DNA from: Proteles cristata cristata
Taxonomy: Eukaryota > Chordata > Mammalia > Carnivora > Hyaenidae
Length of the DNA: 64,000 nucleotides
Assembly (NCBI GenBank): GCA_017311185.1
Contig: JAESUZ010000424.1
Coordinates: 310,001-374,000 of the forward strand
Direction of reading: 5' to 3'
Shown here: one piece after another, positions 45,301-57,180 of the stretch
How positions within the stretch are numbered: position 1 is the stretch's first letter
Layout of the letters: the number at the start of each line of letters is the position of its first letter
Program-made: the position numbers and the translations under genes
Notes under the pieces: model-generated
The model's database searches: none
Told to the model about the DNA's origin: nothing
Seen by the model: the letters and a program-made list of their open reading frames with translations, nothing else

Positions 45301-45599
45301 TTTTAAGTTCCGGAATTCCTATTAATTCATTTTTTTTTTTTTTTACGTATAAGTTCTTGAGATTTTTTTCTACTTTTAATCCCTTTTACGCATATCTTTG
45401 ACTATTTAAAAAACATATTTATCATTTTAACCTCAATTCTTTTATTCTTCCGAAGGCATTGCTAGATCGCCTGTTGGTTTATTATGTGCTTTTTTCTCAT
45501 TGCCCTCAATGATATCAGTCTGTCTTCAGTATGTTTAGTAATTTTTAATAATTTCTGAAAAATATTAATTACTTAATGAATTTTTATACTTTAAAATTG

Positions 45600-45930
45600 C
45601 ATTTATTAATTCACTCAACAAATACTTATTGAAAACCTGTTACATGACAGACCCTGAAAAAATAGCTATAAACAAAATAGATAAAGCCTTTGCCCTCATA
45701 GGGCTTACATTCTAATTAGGAGAAATACATGATCAATAAAAATGATAAATATATATCACATGGTATTGAATATTATGGAGAAAATGGAGTAATAAAAGTT
45801 GGCCAGAGATGAATGCTCTGATCCAGTAACATTTGAGCAGAGACCCTGAAGAAGTGAGCCCAAGAATATCTTTAATAACAGCATTCCAAACAGGGGCAAC
45901 AGAAGGTGTAAAGGCACTGAGGCAGTAATG
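45600..45930 (-). mobile_element. L2 LINE fragment
   Basis: The complement of the L2 3' region in order: 'cactcaacaaatacttattg', 'tagggcttacattctaatta', 'acatttgagcagagaccctg', 'cattccaaacaggggcaac' and 'gtgtaaaggcactgaggc'. Confidence 0.8.
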
Positions 45931-45932
45931 GG

Positions 45933-46101
45933 CTTATATTTTTGAGAGAGAGAGAGTGTGTAAGTAGGGGTGGGGCAGATAGAGAGAGGGAGAAAGAAGA
46001 TTTGAAGCAGAGAGCCCAGTGCCAACTCAAACCCTTAGCCATGAGATCATGACCTGAGCTGAAATCAGATGCTTAACCAACTGAACCACCAGGCACTGCA
46101 C
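45933..46101 (-). mobile_element. CAN-SINE, old copy
   Basis: 'tatttttgagagagagagag', 'gccatgagatcatgacctgag' (46038-) and 'cttaaccaactgaaccacc' identify it. The middle is shortened. Confidence 0.8.
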
Positions 46102-46720
46102 ATATTTAGTAATTTTTGATTGAATGCCTGATATTATGTGTAAAAATTGTTAGTGACTCCATGTGACATCTTCTTTCTGAGAGGATTTAACCTTTCCTCT
46201 GCTAGGCTGACTCAATCAGTGGTAGCTGATCGTCTTTACTCCAATCAGCGATGGTATTCAACTGAGGCTGGGCTGCAGTTTTTAGATGGCAGTTTGCTTT
46301 GTTTGACTCCTCTTCTGAGGTGTATCCTTGAAGAAATTTCAGCTGAATTCTAATCTTTCTGTCTTTAGGACAGACATAAACTACCCTACTACGAAGAGTT
46401 CTGCTCTGCTTTTCAGAGACTCCTGATTATTTTCTAATGTCCCGCCCTGTGTTGCCTCAGAATTTAGTGAATATCTTGAAGGAGAAGTCAGATATGTATG
46501 AATTTTCTCAAGTCTCTAAGATGGTCTCTTCAGTGCTGTGAGATCACCAGATCAGGTAGTAACCTAGTCCCCTGTAGGGGTCTTCTGACCGGGTGATGCC
46601 TGGCCTGACTCTTCCTCCTCTTTTCCTGTCTCCAGAATCAGCCAGTCTTCATAAGGAAAGAGTGGCTACAGATCACCAACCAATTTCTCTGTAGTTCTCA
46701 CTGTCTGCAATCTTGATTAA

Positions 46721-47683
46721 TCTAATTATTATTGAATCAACAGCTTCCTGATAGCTTTAAATATATGCTCTTAATGTTTATAAGGCTTTTCTATTTATTC
46801 TTTGGGAAATCCCACAAGCTACTCCATCCTGCTTGGAAGAAGTCCCTCCACTTGTTCTTAAATGAATATGTTTATTGGTATTGCTCACTCAGCAAGTATG
46901 ACCAATGACCTTCTTTCATTCCTTACCTTCCTCTTCTACTAGCACATAACCCATGCTTCAAAGTATGCAGATCACAGTCTGTTTCATGGTTTTCCTTGGA
47001 GAACCTCAGTAGTCAGTATGGGTTACTCCCATAAGCCTTTTCTTAACTTTATATATGTGTGTGTGGGTGTGTGTAATCTCACTCTTGATTTACCTTACAT
47101 ATTATTCAAATTATAAATTCATTCATGTGAGAAAGATTCCTGAATGTCAGAATATGCTGGACACGTTTGTGATACAGTTTTTACTATTTCACATCTATCA
47201 TGGCTCTAATAGGCATTGCATCCTTGTTTGTATATAAAAACAAACAAACAAAAAACTTTTGTAGTTGTATAATCTCCCAGATCTGATTCTCTTTCTTTCA
47301 TCTCAAAGTGGAAAAATGAGTTAATAATTGTAAATTTTCTCCCTTAAAGGAGTGAATTTAGAATAAAAGATAAGATAAATGCAAAGGAACCTGAATAGTG
47401 TGTGTGTGTAATAAATGGAAAGAGGTTGTTTATTATTTATGATCTTTATGAATTTATGTCATACTTGTTCTGTTCCTATTGAGCTCATAATGCCCTCTTT
47501 GCTTACCTTTGAACTACCATAGCAGTTTTTCTCTAAAATTAAATATAAGCTCAGGAAAGGGCCGTATATATGATCTAGTATAGATTACCACTCAATTTAC
47601 AGATGATGAAACTTAATCAGCAAATGTTACTTTCTCAAGGAACATAGTATATTAATAGCAGTTGGGGTAAAATGCCCTATTTT
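46721..47683. other. Unique intergenic DNA
   Basis: A possible MIR fragment lies near 47560-47640 ('ttacagatgatgaaactta'). A short aaac run lies at 47238-47258. No genes. Confidence 0.35.
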
Positions 47684-47700
47684 CTACACATTTTTCTCTT

Positions 47701-47894
47701 TTTTGTTTTTTAATGTTTATTTTGAAAGAGAGGAGCAGGGCAGGGGCAGGAAGAGAGAGAGAGACATAATCTGAAGCAGGCTCTAGGCTCTGAGCTGTCA
47801 GGACAGAGCCAAACATGGGGCTCAAACTCATAAACTGCTGGATCATGACCTGAGCTAAAGTCAGATGCTCAACCAACAGAGCCACCCAGTCAGC
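47701..47894 (-). mobile_element. CAN-SINE with TSD
   Basis: Tail 'tttttaatgtttattttga', purine run, 'ctgagctgtcaggacagagcc' and head 'agagccacccagtcagc'. TSD 'ctacacatttttctctt' (47684-47700) versus 'ctacacatttctctt' (47895-47909). Confidence 0.92.
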
Positions 47895-48118
47895 CTACAC
47901 ATTTCTCTTATATTTTAGTGTTTTCAAAGTGAGCATTCTTGGTTTTATTTGAAGCAATTCCCAAAATTTGACAGGTGAAACCTAGTAGTAATGCAGAAGA
48001 ACAAACTTCAATCTTGAACATATATTCAATTTTATATGAAATTATCCCACTATAAAAAATTGTTTCTCAGAGAATATCCCTTGTTTCTGCTTATTAATTA
48101 GTTCTTTTTAGGTATATA

Positions 48119-48120
<2 letters not shown>

Positions 48121-48153
<33 letters not shown>
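48121..48153 (+). repeat. (TG)n microsatellite
   Basis: An uninterrupted TG run of about 16 units. Confidence 0.98.
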
Positions 48154-48156
<3 letters not shown>

Positions 48157-48589
48157 CCCTGCATGGTAGTAATTTTGCTTATTATATTAGAAAGGAAGAC
48201 AAGGCTGTCCAAAACATATGATTTTTAGAAAAGAATAATTTGAATAAATTTAAGAATGGATTGTGGAGCTATTAATGATTGAAAAGGTATAATTTGAAAT
48301 TTTCAGTTATAGTTTGCAACATATTAAAAAGGAAACTGTGTGTTTTTCTGGTATCCTAGAACTTGGGTGTTCTGTATTCTTTTTTTTTGTAAATGGTCTT
48401 CACTACTAATTAACTTTTGTTACTTTTCTGGATGTTCTATTTCTCCCAAAAGATTGCTGTCTCTTAGAGGGAAAAGATAAGACGGTATTTTGTTCCACGC
48501 CTCTCTGCCTTCTGGGTTAATTCAAGTTCATAATACGACATTTGTTCATCTTTGCTGATTGAAAGAATTCTTAGTTATGTTCGCCCTAT

Positions 48590-48950
48590 TTCTTTCTGCC
48601 TTTGAGACACATGTGAAAATTAAACTTACTGGCCCTCTTGTGGTTGAACGGGACCATGTGACTAATTCTGGCCAGTGATTTGTAGGAGGACTTGTATGCT
48701 GCTTCCAGGACAGATGAGACCCACCAGAGCACTCTCTCCCAATGTCACAGTGGCTGTCAACATCCAGGTGATGGTTACTTGTCAGCCTGGGGCCTGAAGT
48801 GGACACGTAGTGGAGCAGAGCTCTCAGACCATCCACAATGGGCATGTAGTATGAGCAGGAAATGAAAGTTTATTCCTCTCAGACTCTGATGTTTTGGGGG
48901 ATGTTTGTTATCATAGCACTATTAGTCCATTGTGACTGATACACTAATAG
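48590..48950 (+). repeat. Ancient LTR-like repeat
   Basis: 'accatgtgactaattctggcc', 'agcctggggcctgaagtgg', 'gagcagagctctcagacc' and 'gtccattgtgactgatacac' match a common mammalian repeat, probably an LTR of the MaLR group. The exact family is not certain. Confidence 0.45.
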
Positions 48951-49912
48951 ACTAATAAGATTACTTTTGAGGTTTCAGTTGCCAAATGTCTCTAAGAAAG
49001 AAACCCACATATGGAATAACCACATCACTGGTTTATCTTCCTGGCTCTGGCCAACCAGGTAGAATGGACATTTGGTCCCTTCCTCTTCAGGGAATGTGAT
49101 TCTATCAACATATGGTAGACAGATGTGGGACCATGAACTCATGGAAAATAAGAATCTCTTACTTTTAAGTCTCTCCAAGACTGTGTGCCTTAAGATACTT
49201 GAGTATCTTCACCATGGACTTAGAGGCATATATTATTAATGCCACAGCACCTGAGATCATACAGGCATATATTTAATGCATTCCTTAGGCATAACTTATG
49301 TTTCCCAGAGGCTATCTATAAGCTCATATTTCTCCACTGCATTCTAAAAATACTTTTCCTAAATTCACTCTATGCTCTCACATCACATGGAATGAGTACC
49401 TTTTACAGGAAAGAAACAATCAGTTTTCAGGCAGGATATCATAATGTTGAATGTCTTGATCACTTCCTCTCTTGCTATTTCTTCTCCTGTGTTCAACATT
49501 CCTGTACTTGGCAGTGTCTTCACCTTTTCAGTTACTCTCAGCTTGGCACCAGTATGTCTCTAGGGCTGTGATCAAGCCCAGAGACTTCCTGGTTTTTATG
49601 TCTTTTTAGATTGAGGCCATGCAGTAGAGGCACTGTAGGAGGTTTTTCACATGGAAGTGCTGGTGATGGGTATGTGCAAGTCTGCGAGGTCTCCTCTATA
49701 GTCATTCCTGGGACTTCCCTGATGATTAAAAATATGTTGGTGGAATACAGGCAACTCCAGAGGGAAGACAGACAACACATACATCTAAAAATTGTATAGG
49801 TGAAGGGAACATGTCATTTTTCAGATTCCTGTTATCAGTTGTCATTTTTCTTGGTTAAAGACATGAAAATTTGAGGCCAACCAAAGAAGAAATATGCACT
49901 GGCTGCTTGGAA

Positions 49913-49915
<3 letters not shown>
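48951..49915. other. Unique intergenic DNA
   Basis: A 110-codon plus frame (49239-49571) has no domain and is not supported as a gene. Confidence 0.4.

Positions 49916-49916
<1 letters not shown>

Positions 49917-49959
<43 letters not shown>
49917..49959 (+). repeat. (GT)n microsatellite
   Basis: An uninterrupted GT run of about 21 units. Confidence 0.98.
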
Positions 49960-49960
<1 letters not shown>

Positions 49961-50264
49961 TTATTCCATATTTATTGAGAAGCAAAAAATATTGTCAGCA
50001 TTACTAAGTCATTGTAGAGAAGACATATAAATTAGGAACAATCTTAAGATTGTGGCTTACATAATGTTTAAGGAAAGAAACTCACACTTCCAAAACAATT
50101 TTGATGTAATAGACAAAATGCATCATTCATTCATTCAACTGTTTTTTCATTTAATCATTAAATAATCAAATATGGAGAATAACATAAGGTGTTTGAAGTT
50201 TTTGGAAAGCAGAAAAATTATTTATTAATTTATTAAAAAGCATTTATTGATTAATAATGACAAT

Positions 50265-50510
50265 AAACCTAATGCTAATTTATTAAGTACTTTTATGTGA
50301 AATATAGCTCTGTAAAAAGTATTTTATAAGAAGTAGCTCATTGAATTCTCAGTGCCTCAGTTTCCTTTTCATTCCACCAACAAGGAGAGGCCAGCAAGAC
50401 CTTGTAGACTGCCCAAGGGCAACATACCAGGTCAATGGTAGCACTGTGAGGTGGATCTGGCCATCTGGCCAGTAAGCCTGTGTTCCACACCTCTACATTA
50501 TACTGTTTTC
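50265..50510 (+). mobile_element. MIR SINE
   Basis: 'aatttattaagtacttttatg', 'agtagctcattgaattctcag', 'ctgcccaagggcaacatacc' and 'gtaagcctgtgttccacac' follow MIR order. Confidence 0.7.
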
Positions 50511-50689
50511 CCCTGACCTATATGGAATTATCACTGAAAAAATGAGAAGATCCATGTAATGGGCCCATGCCTGGAAGGAATTTGAGGCTTTGAGAATATT
50601 GATGGAGGAAGTTAAAGTCTGCCTTCTTCTAAAGTTTCCACTTTCATTTGTGTCTCAGATATTGCCATGTGGAGCTTGGAAGATAGCAT

Positions 50690-51565
50690 CTTCTTTTTTT
50701 CTTTTGGAATTAGGGATTTTTTCCTTTTTACTCTTTTCCCTTTTCTTCTTCTTTGTTTTTCTTTTTTTTTCCTTCCTTTTTCTTTGGAATCAGGCTTATA
50801 GTTTTTTGATTCTCTGTTGTTTTTTTTCTCTTTCCTTTTCTCTTTTTTGGGGATCAGGCTCCCCCTCCCCTTTTCCAGGGTTACTTGAACAAACAAACCA
50901 AAGCACATCTAGTTAAAGGTCCAAACACTCCACCACTGTAAGCAAGGTAGAGCTCTGCAGAGGACTGAGTGGTGGGAAAGAGCAGCCAAAATGCAACAGC
51001 AGAGTGCAGACAGCATACACAAGAAATGCTCCCTGAAGTGCCAGGTCCTGGGCAATGTGTGACTCCTTTTTAATATAGTAGTATTCTATTCTCAGGTGCA
51101 GGAAATGTAACAAGCTTTTAAAACATTTAAAGGACAGAAACTTAGCCAAAATAACAAGACAGAGGACTGCCTCCCCAAAAGAAAGGTCAAGAAGAAATCA
51201 CAGCCAGGGATTTGCTCAAAATGGATTTAAGCAATGTATCTGAACAAGAATTTAGAATGACAGTCATAAGACTACTAGCTGGGCTCAAAAAAAAAAAAAA
51301 AAAAAAAAAAAGCAAAAAGACACCAGAGAAACTCTTGCTGCAGAGATCAAAGACCTAAGAACTAGGCAGGATGGAATAAAAAGTGCTATGACTGAGGTGC
51401 AAAATAAACTGGAGACTGTAACAATGAGAATTGAAGAAGCAGAGGAGAGAATAGGTGAAATGAAAGATAAAATTAGGGGAAATATTGAAGCTGAAAAAAG
51501 AAGGAAAGGAAATTATTAGATCACAAGGGGAGATCTAGAGAACTAAGTGATTCCACCAAATGGTT
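50690..51565 (+). mobile_element. Old L1: 5'UTR end and ORF1 start, 3' part missing
   Basis: A pyrimidine tract (50690-50870) and 'cagggttacttgaacaaac' match the end of the L1 5'UTR seen near 10010. An ORF1-like region follows: the start codon position (51151) reads ATA, and the sequence can be followed against the intact ORF1p through its early coiled coil with frame breaks. A 25-nt A-run (51287-51311) splits it. The match stops near 51565. Confidence 0.8.
51287..51311 (+). repeat. Poly(A) run within old ORF1
   Basis: About 25 consecutive A lie where intact ORF1 encodes LAGLEKHIG. This is an expansion by slippage or a small insertion. Confidence 0.9.
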
Positions 51566-54480
51566 CTAGGTTTTCTCGATGTTGTCTGACCTTGCTGTTC
51601 TAGGATCGTGTGGAAAAAATAGGGATGTCAAAAATTCAATGAGTTAAATTGTCACAATGCTATAGCATTTGAGGTCTGGTTGATTTCCTATAAGATGTTT
51701 GTGGTTGAGATCTGTGGCAGTGGTGGTACTGATGTTAAGCACTAGATTTGAGCCTGTAGTGTTGGGTTGCCCCATCAACTTGCATCTCTGTGGGACACTA
51801 GGGATTTGATACTACCATCATCACCCGTACTTCTCCACCAATGCACTATCCAGAAGCCCATGGTGTGTGAATCAGTTCTCCAGGCCAGTGGTCTCCAAAT
51901 TATGTAATTTTGCATCTCTACTCATAAAAAGAAACAAAAAAGTACCCATATATATGAATATTCATTTATAAATCATAAAAGACATTATAATACTGGTAGA
52001 TCATGAATATTAGAAATATACTTAAAATATAATTTTTAAATGATGTAAGATAGAATATATATTACAAAATGCCCCCCAAATAATGACATCATAACTAGAA
52101 TAGCTGTATCTCATGACTCTATACATACTATCAAGGGGTTAAAAGTCTATATTGCCATGAGTCTAATTATATAATTCTTTTTTTTCTCATAAAATTCTTG
52201 ACAAAGAGCTTATTTTACACATAGATATTTCAGCTTTGCCATTTTCTTATTATTTGTGTTTGTATTACTATTGTTAACTTTAATTTCTTTAAACAACTTT
52301 GAAAGAAATATTTTAAGCTAGTTTGCTTCATTGTGGAGGTAATATGGCTAATAATAGATAACCTTACCCATAAATCCACTTGATTAAGCACAAGTGGACT
52401 AAACACCTGGCATTAATTGGAAAGCGAATGGAAGAATGAGGTCCCCACTGTCCACCCTTTGAATTCAAGAAATTTTTGCTCTTTTCTGAGAAAGCCTGTG
52501 CATTTCATGGGACATGAGACCTTTTTTCTCAAGTTTCAATCCAGGCAATTTGTATATCAAATATAGATAAAATTAATTTCCCAATTTTAAGATAGATTTA
52601 AATAGAAAATTTAAATTTTTTCCTGCCTCTCTCTAGTTCACCTTGCACAACTCACTTTAGAGATAACTCTCCTTAAACAGTTTTTTCATTTATGAAACTG
52701 AAGCACAGATATTTCAAAAAAGGCATTTCTGTTGATATCACACAGATCACTTGTTTTAGATACTTGGATAACAATTAGAATTACAATAGGTTTTAGAAGT
52801 TCAAAAGTGATTGAGATCATTTATAGTTGAAGAGATCATGAGTCTGCATCAAAATGATGGGATTCAAGTCAATCACTGAAAAATGGAAGGGGTATTGATA
52901 GAAATGCAGGTATTCCAGGTGAATGAGTATAGCAAGTACCTTTAGAGGACATAAGGAAAAAGTTTTGGGGACACAATCATGAATTTAATTTTAAATTTAA
53001 TGAGTTTAAATTAGTGGCTAGATATGCAGGTGGCAATGTTTCTCAATCAGATGGCTTTTAGGAGTAATGTTTGGGAGCAGTCTTGGGACTAAAAGAATTG
53101 ACTTAGGAATCATCTTCATAAAGATATTTTCTAAAATCATGGAAGTGATTCATCAAGTGAGAGTGGTGAGAAAATGAGGACTGCTTTTATGCATAATGCA
53201 TATATTGAATGCCCTGTGGAGAGTAATTTTCACCTACCTTTTGGTTTCTCTTCTCTTTCTGGAAAGTTGAGGTTGTCAGAAGAGTTACTACCAGATTTGG
53301 AAGTCTTTGGAGCAAAATGGAGGTTGTTAAAATTCCAGTGCTGGGTATGAACATCACAGGTGTTCCTTCTTCTCATTGGAAGGAACAGGCTAGTCATGTG
53401 GATAGTAGAGCTAGAACTGGATTGGAACTTGAATTTGAGAAGATGAGTTGAGTGAGGAATTGTTTAAGCCATGCAATCATGAGAAGAATGTCTCATATAT
53501 TAATATCAAAGTACGAGATCAAGAGGACATGCCTTGAAGCATTAAGGAAGTAATTTTAAAAATTAAAGCAAGTCCTATTTAATTGACAAATCATATACTG
53601 ACAGCATTCCCAACTTCAGCTAGAGTAGAGTAATAACTCATTATGACAATTCCTTCCCTAGAAGATGCCATTTGTAGAGAAAGAGATGGAATCATTCTCA
53701 GTAAAATAACAAATATGGGATTGGATAGTTAATTGTCTTGGTGATGGTGGGGGCAATGATAGCTACAGGTAATTTTGGAATGATTTGTTCTCAAATGTGA
53801 TTTTCAACGTGTTGGGGAGGAATATAGGCTGAAACTTGATGAATTCTATTTTCTGTATCAGATTAAGTATATATATTTCCAAAACCACACTTTAATACCA
53901 ATGCACAAGGTATCTTTATTGTTCAGTTTTAATATTTAGAGTATTGAAATATATACTATTGGGTTTTCTTCATTCCAGTTTTGAAAAATGTCCCTCGTGA
54001 AAACTAAAAAATGTATACATGATGTAGAAATAACATGCACAGATAAACTCTTAGAGAAACCACTCTGAGATACACTAGAGTGAGTATGAACTTAGAATCA
54101 AGCTATTATTTATGTCCCTTTCTACTCTTTGAACAAGTAACCTAACATCTTGGAAAAGAATCTTCATCTTCAAAGTAGAGATCCTAATATTTGCCCTACG
54201 TGTCAAAGTTTTTAACAAGATCCAGCAAGATCCAGCATATGCAACTATGAAAACTGAAAAATGCTCAACCAACACCAGGCAAGATATCAATTTATATACA
54301 TCTTCCTTTGCATATAAACTTTTATGCATACTTTTTTTCTTAAGAATTTTTTTTATTAAACTAAATATTGTTTCTAGCAAGAGAAGCCTTTCAAGTAAGG
54401 TTGATATTATTATTCCTTACAAGTTTCATCTTGATTCATAAACATTTTATGCCAAGAATAATGCTGTTTTAAAGACAATA
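51566..54480. other. Long unique AT-rich stretch
   Basis: I recognise no gene and no firm repeat. 53220-53420 has weak motif resemblance ('ttactaccagattt') to the unnamed repeat at 31163. Confidence 0.4.
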
Positions 54481-55595
54481 AGTGCCTGGTTTTGCCTGGG
54501 GCCACTGGAAGCCCTACAAAAGAGGCAGGAGGAATTAAAGGCCCTTAATCATATTTCCCCATTTTTAACTGTTAGTTTTTACACTCTTGAGCCATTTCTC
54601 TCCTCTTGCGGGGCCCTACTGAGGCCCATAAATCTTAATTAAAGATGCGATTTTTTTTCTTATGAAATCTGAACTGCAAGAAACCATTCTTATTTTTTAT
54701 TTTTAAGACTAGCTCCATGTGTTGGCTCATAAAACAAGTAAGACTTTTGCACTCAAAGGATTTTGAAAGCTGTTATTGCTGCTGTCATGTGGCAATGGTC
54801 CCATAATTACTATTATTGTTATTTTATTTTATTTTTTTTTCACATGAGCTTCTGCTTTTCTTGCATAGAGCCTGATGTGAAAAAAAAAAAAAAGAACTTA
54901 CAACAGGCTGGTTTTGGTTTAGAAAGCAGGGGTTATGGTTCATAAAACAGGAAAGAAACATGAATCCAAATTTCCAATGGGGACAAGAACCCTCTCTGAA
55001 TGCTACTGGGTATAAAGACTTCCTGATGGGGTTCCCACCGAGGACCATTATTTAAAGAGAATATTTTCTTGACCAGAATCTGATAGGTAAGACAAGCAGG
55101 ATATCTGCAACTGCATTTCTTATTCCCTTAGACTAGGGGAATGGGCTTAATGCCGTTAGACCTCTGGACCTAATATACTGATGAGTTTAATCACAGATAA
55201 CAGAGGTATCCTAGAAAGACCTAAACCTGCTTTAGATCATGACATTGCTCAAGAATAAAAATGAGGCAGTCCCAGGCACTGTGCCCAGAGATCAGACAAA
55301 TTGTCTATCAACTTGTCTGTCTTCTGCCATTCCTTCAGGGCATCAATGGTCTCTTCTTGTCCACAAGATTACATTAAAGCTCTCAAGACCACTTGTAATG
55401 TGGACTCAACCTATCTTTTGAACCACATCTCCAACTGTCATATCCCACTAACTGTACTTCTATTTCCACAGAGAAAGCAAAGACAGTACTTTTCAAGCAT
55501 TATTCTTCTGTAACTCTGTGGCTTCGCATGTGTTGAGAGGTATGGTGGGAAAGGAAAAATTGCACAATGGGCTTAGGGTAGGTTTTGAAATTAGG
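54481..55595. other. Unique DNA with a possible conserved non-coding block
   Basis: 54480-54720 is low in repeats and contains homeodomain-type cores (cttaatcat, tcttaattaaag). Short frames at 54763-55513 lack domains. Confidence 0.3.
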
Positions 55596-55599
55596 AGGG

Positions 55600-55790
55600 T
55601 TTAAATGAGAGTCAAGTAAAATATAGTACACTATAGGCAAATTGCTTAGCCTTTCTGGGATTCTTTTTCCTCATCTGTAAGATGGGGATAATAATTACTT
55701 TCTGGTGGTGGTGTGCAGTTTACAGGAGAGGCATGCTGTGCCCCTAGCACAGTATATGCAGCAAAAGAGATGCTTCATTAAATAGATGCT
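55600..55790 (-). mobile_element. MIR SINE
   Basis: 'aattgcttagcctttctggg' and 'tcctcatctgtaagatggggataataat' (split over 55669-55697), then 'cctagcacagtatatgc', are the complement of MIR. Confidence 0.8.
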
Positions 55791-57005
55791 TTCTGTACTT
55801 CCTTATGCTTGGGGTTCAATGGCCCTATGAGTTTCTACTCATCTTTTAAGACTGCAAAATTATACCCCATTTACAAAGCCTTTTATAAGATCCCCCAGGC
55901 ACATTTGGGTGAATTAGGATGAATAATTTGGCAACAAATGTAAGATTGTTGGGAGGAAGGAGGGACCTAAAATAAGCAGGCAAGCCAAAATCTTTTACTT
56001 CTTGTGGCCAAAGTAGATTTTTTTTTCCCACAGAAGGGGCTTTTTGGCCTCTTGCCTGGTTCTGTCTCCTCAGGCAACTCAAATTTCTTTGAAGGTTTGT
56101 TCACCTTCATCTCTTTCTGTCACACTCCTCACTCTACTCCCTCTACCAAATCTATCCATCTCATCTATGGCTCCTTCCCATGCTTTCATTGGCTGGTTGG
56201 CAAGTCATTCAACTCCTGGTTCATAACTTGACAAATGACAGATGTCATTAGCTCTTTTACCACCTCAGATTTCCCAAACCATTTTTGTTTCTTTATTGGA
56301 TTTTGTGTGATTTTGTTCTTTGACATCATTGGGCCAAAGCCTGCAAGGGCCCTTTGCATCATAAACTCATACGTAAGACTGTAAAGACCAGTCTACTACA
56401 TCTTCATCATTTTGTTCTGTACATGAATAATAGGAATCTCAGAAAGGCCTTATTGAATCAATGCCTAGATGCTGATTAAGCTTATGACCCATGTCTTCCT
56501 CATCCTGTTCAGTGTTCATCTGCTGTACCACACTGACTCCTCTGATCATATGGCGCCTTAAAACCTCAGGGATGTCCAGCTGGGAATTAGAATGACAAGT
56601 AATGTGCTATAGCTGTGTGGGGTCCAGCCAAAAGCCAAAAGATTCCTTTCATGTAATGATAAGTCACAGGGTCTTTCAATCAAACCAATAAAGTGATGCA
56701 TGCCAAGGGCACCCATGACTGGGTGGATGGAAGGAGGTGAATATTTTGATATAGGTTGCCTTTGGAGAGATCTGAAGATGTAGCAAGTTGTCTCATGGAA
56801 CTGGGGCAGGACAAAATTCAGAGAAATGTTGGAACTTCCTAGCAGACTGTCTCACCTCACTGAATTTTTTACCCAGTATGTTTTCTAACTTTGTATCTCT
56901 TGAGTTACAGATGAATACTGATTGTGGTTTTTTGGAGATTAATCTTCAAAGGGACTGTGACGATGTGACTGGGGATTTCTGGAAATAATAAAAGGAAGAG
57001 AAAAG
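55791..57005. other. Unique intergenic DNA
   Basis: Frames of 60-78 codons on both strands have no domain. No repeat is recognised. Confidence 0.4.
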
Positions 57006-57007
57006 AA

Positions 57008-57180
57008 TAAATATTTATTAAGCACTTACAGTAGAACTGATAATTTTACATACTTTAATGAAGTTGCAAGAGATTTTCCTATTGTATGATGAGGAAACTG
57101 AGATTTAGGACTGATGGCTTATTTGACCAGGTTACTCAGGAAGTTGAAGCCAGACTCAGATTTTAACTCATTTGACTTAA
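57008..57180 (+). mobile_element. MIR SINE
   Basis: 'aatatttattaagcacttac', 'gtatgatgaggaaactgaga' and 'gttgaagccagactcagatt' follow the MIR core. Confidence 0.75.

Larger units (their letters stand above)
45550..46101 (-). mobile_element. Composite insert: SINE plus L2 flank between matching 19-bp ends
   Basis: 'atgtttagtaatttttaat' (45531-45549) and 'atatttagtaatttttgat' (46102-46120) agree at 17 of 19 positions and bracket an L2 fragment (45600-45930) and a minus-strand SINE. The SINE's 5' end coincides with the right boundary, so the whole block may have entered as one RNA. Confidence 0.5.
45301..46720 (-). mobile_element. Old L1M, 5' portion (probable continuation)
   Basis: T-rich sequence at 45301-45549, then after a composite insert 'aatttttgattgaatgcctg', 'tgtgtaaaaattgttagtg' and 'agaggatttaacctttcctc', which resemble the complement of old L1M 5' sequences. 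Family assignment is by memory. Confidence 0.5.
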
